DNA from: an uncultured Oxalobacter sp.
GTDB lineage: Bacteria > Pseudomonadota > Gammaproteobacteria > Burkholderiales > Burkholderiaceae_D
Length of the DNA stretch: 27,399 nucleotides
Direction: 5' to 3'
NCBI GenBank assembly: GCA_905202055.1
Contig: CAJKQK010000020.1
Coordinates: 1-27,399, forward strand
The position numbers and the translations under genes were made by a program. Below are positions 24,416 to 27,399 of the stretch, piece by piece; positions within the stretch are counted from its first letter, which is position 1; each line of letters begins with the position of its first letter. A model generated the notes under the pieces. It ran no database searches. It had not been told where the DNA came from and worked only from the letters and a program-made list of their open reading frames with translations.

Positions 24416-25754
24416 ATGAAACGTCAATATTTCGGAACGGATGGAGTTCGGGGGCAAGTCGGACAATCGCCGATTACCCCTGATTTTGTCATGCGGCTCG
24501 GTTACGCAGCGGGCAAGGTTTTGACACGGACCAGCCAATCTTCCTGCCGTTCTTATCGGCAAGGATACCCGTATTTCAGGCTATATGCTTGAAGCTTCCC
24601 TGCAGGCCGGGCTATCCGCTGCCGGGGTTGACGTGATGCTGTCCGGTCCGATGCCGACGCCTGCCGTCGCCTATCTGACCCGGGCTCTGAGACTTTCTGC
24701 CGGTATCGTGATATCCGCTTCGCATAATCCTTATCAGGACAACGGAATCAAATTTTTTTCGGCTACCGGCAACAAACTGCCGGATGATATGGAGTATGAA
24801 ATCGAATCCATGATCGACAAGCCGATGGAATGCGCCAGCCCGGAATTTCTGGGCAAGGCGCGCAGGCTGGATGATGCGCAGGGTCGCTACATCGAATTCT
24901 GTAAAAGTACCTTTCCGTCCGATTACGATCTGCGGGGAATGAAGATCGTCGTCGATTGCGCCAATGGCGCCGCTTACAATACCGCTCCATGTGTGTTTCA
25001 TGAGCTGGGTGCCGATGTCGTTTCCATCGGTGTACAGCCCAATGGCGTGAATATCAACGACCATTGTGGAGCGACGTCAATCAATGCACTGATGTCGGCT
25101 GTGCTGGAAAACAGGGCCGATCTGGGCATCGCTCTGGACGGTGACGCGGACAGGCTGATTATGGTTGACGGGGAAGGGCAGGTCTATAACGGCGACCAGC
25201 TTTTATACCTGATCGCAAAAGACCGGATGGCTTACAGCGATCTTAAAGGTGTCGTCGGGACACTCATGACCAATATGGCTGTTGAAATCGCCTTGAAGGA
25301 AAGGGAAATCGATTTCGTTCGCGCCAATGTCGGCGACCGCTACGTTCTGGAAGCCTTGCAGGAAAAGGGATGGCTCCTGGGAGGGGAAGGTTCGGGTCAT
25401 CTGATTTGCCTGGACAAACATACCACCGGAGACGGTATCGTTTCCGCCCTCCAGGTTCTGGCAGCTTTGAGACGCCATAAAACGACACTCCCTGCGTTTT
25501 TGAATGAACTGGCACTCTTTCCCCAGACGCTCGTCAACGTACGCGTCAAGCCCGGTTTCAACTGGAAAGACAACGTTGCCATGCAGAATGAAAAACAAAA
25601 GGTCGAAAAGGAACTGGGCGAGAAGGGCCGTGTATTGATCCGACCATCCGGAACAGAACCGTTGATCCGGGTCATGGTCGAGACCGAAAATGAAAAAGAC
25701 GCCCGTGAAATGGCGGAAAGAATCGCCAGCAAATGCCTTGCAACAGCGGCCTGA
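24416..25754 (+). CDS. glmM: Phosphoglucosamine mutase with an apparent frameshift near 24524-24541
   Basis: Converts glucosamine-6-phosphate to glucosamine-1-phosphate for UDP-GlcNAc synthesis; normally essential. The gene is split over two frames. ATG 24416 opens MKRQYFGTDGVRGQVGQ... and reads correctly to GKVLTR (about 24529), then runs out of frame to TGA 24590. The rest, from CTT 24540 (LPAVLIGKDTRISGYM), is open in the next frame to 25754. A +1 shift (one extra base, or two missing) between 24524 and 24541 would restore a protein of about 446 residues, normal for the family. The active-site Ser loop SASHNP is at about 24718-24735, the metal loop DGDADR near 25139-25156, and the C-terminal phosphate loop RPSGTEP near 25640-25660; all are intact. 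No start codon exists in the second frame before ATG 24585. Sequencing error, recent mutation or programmed frameshifting are all possible. Confidence 0.88.
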
Positions 25755-25805
25755 TGTTTTTTCGTCGTTTGGTGCCAACGAAATAAAAAAAGACATAAAA
25801 GACGA

Positions 25806-25834
25806 TTGACCTCCAGAGGGGAGAAAGGTATTAT
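25806..25834 (+). promoter_or_regulatory. Promoter of tRNA-Pro
   Basis: TTGACC (25806-25811), 17-nt spacer, TATTAT (25829-25834). The predicted start is a few bases before the tRNA at 25844. Confidence 0.75.
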
Positions 25835-25843
25835 TACGTTCTT

Positions 25844-25920
25844 CGGGGCGTAGCGCAGCCTGGTAGCGCAACTGGTTTGGGACCAGTGGGTCGGATGTTC
25901 GAATCATCTCGCCCCGACCA
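25844..25920 (+). tRNA. tRNA-Pro (anticodon TGG)
   Basis: A 77-nt cloverleaf: the acceptor stem CGGGGCG pairs with CGCCCCG, the anticodon loop is TTTGGGA between ACTGG and CCAGT, the T loop is TTCGAAT, and the discriminator A plus encoded CCA ends at 25920. It reads CCN proline codons. It has its own promoter and terminator. Confidence 0.97.
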
Positions 25921-25929
25921 ATAAAATGA

Positions 25930-25960
25930 AAACAGGCTGTCTTTGGCAGCCTGTTTTTTT
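25930..25960 (+). terminator. Terminator after tRNA-Pro
   Basis: AAACAGGCTG (25930-25939) pairs with CAGCCTGTTT, with a 7-nt loop and a T tract to 25960. Confidence 0.88.
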
Positions 25961-25974
25961 ATTCAAGCCAAAGA

Positions 25975-26005
25975 TTGTCTATAATGATGAAAATCGCTTT
26001 ATAGA
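25975..26005 (+). promoter_or_regulatory. Probable promoter of tRNA-Arg
   Basis: TTGTCT (25975-25980) with TTTATA at 25998-26003 (17-nt spacer) or TATAGA at 26000-26005 (19-nt spacer). A TATAAT at 25980-25985 overlaps and is a second possible -10, with a poor -35. Confidence 0.45.
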
Positions 26006-26022
26006 CCTCTGTCGATCAAAGT

Positions 26023-26099
26023 CTGCCCATAGCTCAGCTGGATAGAGCAACGGCCTTCTAAGCCGTAGGTCGCACGTTCGAATCGTGCTGGGCAGGCCA
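26023..26099 (+). tRNA. tRNA-Arg (anticodon TCT)
   Basis: A 77-nt cloverleaf: the acceptor CTGCCCA pairs with TGGGCAG, the anticodon loop is CTTCTAA between ACGGC and GCCGT, the T arm is GCACG-TTCGAAT-CGTGC, the discriminator is G and CCA is encoded at 26097-26099. It reads AGA/AGG arginine codons. The integrase stop codon begins 6 bp after the CCA, so this gene is the likely integration target; it is complete on this side. Confidence 0.97.
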
Positions 26100-26110
26100 A
26101 TTAAATCAAT
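26060..26110. mobile_element. Probable attachment site (left end) of an integrative element at tRNA-Arg
   Basis: A tyrosine integrase gene begins 6 bp beyond the tRNA 3' end and points toward the tRNA. Such elements usually recombine within the anticodon-to-CCA part of the tRNA. The matching right-end direct repeat is not in the window, so the exact core is unknown; the coordinates are approximate. Confidence 0.5.
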
Positions 26111-27152
26111 TGCTTACATCATTATCTTCTTTCTCCTTATTCTCGAACGTAGCTAAAACGTAACCGAGTTTGACCTTATCCAATCTTGATGATGCGGTTG
26201 AAAGTGATTCGGGCGCTATATGCGCGTACCGTTCTACCATTGCTCTGGTTTTCCAGCCGCCAAGATGTTGCAACTCATGCGTTGGTGTTCCCGCCTTCCT
26301 TTGCCATGTCGCCCAGGTATGCCTAATGTCGTGCCACCGGAAATCGGTTATGCCAGCTCTTACCAAAGCATTTCTCCACGCAAGTGTGTTGGCATATCTG
26401 ATATGCTTGCCACGATATGAGAAAACGTATTGCGGATGCTTCCCGATTTGCTTTGTTAGGATTGCTATAGCCACATCGTTAAGTGGAACCGCCAGTGCTT
26501 CACCGTTTTTTGTTCGGGGAACATATGCGTGTCTCAGTTCAAGATCGACATGTTCCCATTCCATGTCCAGCACGTTTCGCTGTCTCAAACCGGTATATAA
26601 CGCAAACAGAACGATGTCCCGCTGATGTTCCGGAAGTTCCGCCAGCAATTTGTCGGCCTGTTCCGGTGTGAGAGAGCGATTGCGGTTATTGCTTTCCTTG
26701 TACATTTTGATCTTCGGGAATCCGTCGATCCATTCCCATTCGTTCTTCGCCCTGTTCAAAATCGCACGGACAAGATTGAGATAACGGTTGACTGTTGCTT
26801 TGCTGGCTTCCTTCAGCTTGCGTTCCTTGATCGTGTCGATAACAGCCAAACTGATCTGGTCAAGTGTCAGGTTCCCCAGAATCGGATGCAGCCATCGAAG
26901 TTTTGCAATATCCTCTCTGGTTGTCCGTTTGTCAGACGTTTCATTTAGCCAGCGAACGGTTGCTTCCTTCCATGTTCTTTGCGGTTTCTTGTTGAGCCTC
27001 TCCTCATCCCAAAGTGCTGCCTTGATTTTGTCGTGGTATTCCTGAGCCTTCAGTTTATCTTCAGTCCCAGTGCTTTGCTGTATTCGCTTTCCACCTGGCG
27101 ATGTGATTTTGATCCACCAGTAGGACGAATCTTTACGTTTGTAGAGCGACAT
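26106..27152 (-). CDS. Tyrosine-type site-specific integrase of a phage or genomic island
   Basis: A 348-residue tyrosine recombinase that integrates and, with an excisionase, excises the element. The N-terminal part (1-55) resembles an arm-site-binding domain (SYWWIKITSPGGKRIQQSTGT); a SAM-like core-binding domain follows (58-145, TWKEATVRWLNE), then the catalytic domain. Catalytic residues are complete: Arg190 (TGLRQRNVL), Lys215 (RTKNGE), His274 and Arg277 (WHDIRHTWA), Trp300 in the His/Trp position (LGGWKT) and Tyr309 (VERYAH). ATG 27152 was chosen because of GGAGGAA just upstream; ATG 27179 is an in-frame alternative with no such signal. The 5' end overlaps the HTH gene by about 103 bp. 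It is convergent with tRNA-Arg. Confidence 0.93.
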   Translation of the reverse strand: MSLYKRKDSSYWWIKITSPGGKRIQQSTGTEDKLKAQEYHDKIKAALWDEERLNKKPQRTWKEATVRWLNETSDKRTTREDIAKLRWLHPILGNLTLDQISLAVIDTIKERKLKEASKATVNRYLNLVRAILNRAKNEWEWIDGFPKIKMYKESNNRNRSLTPEQADKLLAELPEHQRDIVLFALYTGLRQRNVLDMEWEHVDLELRHAYVPRTKNGEALAVPLNDVAIAILTKQIGKHPQYVFSYRGKHIRYANTLAWRNALVRAGITDFRWHDIRHTWATWQRKAGTPTHELQHLGGWKTRAMVERYAHIAPESLSTASSRLDKVKLGYVLATFENKEKEDNDVSN

Positions 27153-27343
27153 ATTTCCTCCGTGTCGCCTTGTGCGCATTTATATTGTGACCTTATAAAC
27201 GCCTCAAGGTCAACTTCTAAAAAGACCCATTTATTACCGATTTTCGCGCCGGGTATCTCTCCGGCCTTTGCTTTGACCTTTATACTCGTCTCAGTCATTT
27301 TCAATAACCCGGCGGCCTCTTTTGTTGTCAATGTCTTGAGCAT
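27050..27343 (-). CDS. Helix-turn-helix DNA-binding protein, probable excisionase
   Basis: A 97-residue protein. Residues 1-52 form a winged-helix/MerR-like excisionase-type domain: LTTKEAAGLLKMTETSIKVK, then a wing-like turn GAKIGNKWVFLEVDLEAFIR. The remaining 45 residues are polar and of unknown function. It is upstream of and overlaps the integrase on the same strand in another frame (27050-27152), the layout expected of an xis-int pair. The protein could instead be a repressor-type regulator of the element. ATG 27343 lies just after a stop codon of a possible upstream frame, suggesting tight packing. Confidence 0.75.
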   Translation of the reverse strand: MLKTLTTKEAAGLLKMTETSIKVKAKAGEIPGAKIGNKWVFLEVDLEAFIRSQYKCAQGDTEEICRSTNVKIRPTGGSKSHRQVESEYSKALGLKIN

Positions 27344-27344
27344 T

Positions 27345-27399
27345 TCATGCAGCTTTTCTCAACGTGATAGTTCTTCGTTGTCCGAGCAAGTGGTTCATG
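27345..27399 (-). CDS. Possible 3' end of a further element gene, cut by the window edge
   Basis: On the minus strand a frame open at the right edge ends at TGA 27347-27345, one base before the HTH start codon, in the manner of packed element genes. Only about 17 codons are visible, with no recognisable motif, so this may be chance. Confidence 0.2.
   Translation of the reverse strand, partial: MNHLLGQRRTITLRKAA

Noticed and set aside
24585..25754. A shortened but intact glmM starting at ATG 24585
   Set aside because: It would lack the conserved FGTDGVRG region, has no ribosome-binding site, and the missing N-terminus is present just upstream in another frame.
25755..25800. Hairpin-like sequence after glmM as a terminator
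   Set aside because: T residues precede and A residues follow the imperfect stem; the orientation is wrong for a terminator on either strand.
1..27399. CRISPR arrays, insertion sequences, rRNA genes, toxin-antitoxin or known defence genes
   Set aside because: Reading through both strands I saw no regularly spaced repeats, transposase motifs, rRNA sequence or such gene pairs.

Overview
The window reads as a piece of chromosome from a betaproteobacterium of the order Burkholderiales. The runs carA-carB-greA, yhbY/rlmE-ftsH-folP-glmM and PHP phosphatase-yciO-M50 protease-trpS are arranged as I know them from that order. Base composition looks close to half GC by eye, which is low for the order and would fit an Oxalobacter-like member of Oxalobacteraceae. 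That genus-level guess is inference from gene order and composition only; no rRNA is present to confirm it.

Layout. Positions 1-2702 hold the 3' part of a cobalamin-dependent (class II) ribonucleotide reductase, followed by a terminator and a SAM methyltransferase (2789-3589). Positions 3590-5154 are a sparse stretch with one unrecognised 191-residue protein and one 69-residue Cys-rich protein behind a long, apparently structured leader. A large helical DUF349 protein (5155-7746) converges on a minus-strand pair, gamma carbonic anhydrase-like protein then Hsp33 (hslO), with a shared bidirectional terminator. From 9546 to 14992 the plus strand carries an alpha/beta hydrolase, a PHP-domain nucleotide phosphatase, htpX, a YciO-type protein, a site-2-type protease and trpS. 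carAB follows from its own strong promoter with an intricate leader, then greA. yhbY lies on the minus strand, back to back with rlmE-ftsH, and then come folP and glmM.

The last part (25844-27399) has tRNA-Pro(TGG), tRNA-Arg(TCT) and, 6 bp beyond the tRNA-Arg CCA end, a tyrosine integrase with an overlapping excisionase-like HTH gene. This is the left edge of an integrative element whose body lies beyond the window.

Functionally this is mostly housekeeping: DNA precursor supply (RNR), pyrimidine/arginine precursor (CarAB), folate (FolP), cell-wall amino sugar (GlmM), tRNA charging (TrpS), ribosome/RNA maturation (YhbY, RlmE) and protein quality control (Hsp33, HtpX, FtsH). I do not see a clearly new multi-gene system. 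The points most worth a second look are an apparent +1 frameshift in the essential gene glmM; a carA leader with a mini-ORF whose stop codon lies in a hairpin holding the carA ribosome-binding site; three terminators that end 12-19 nt before the next start codon; the small Cys-rich gene with its long leader; and the integrative element at tRNA-Arg.
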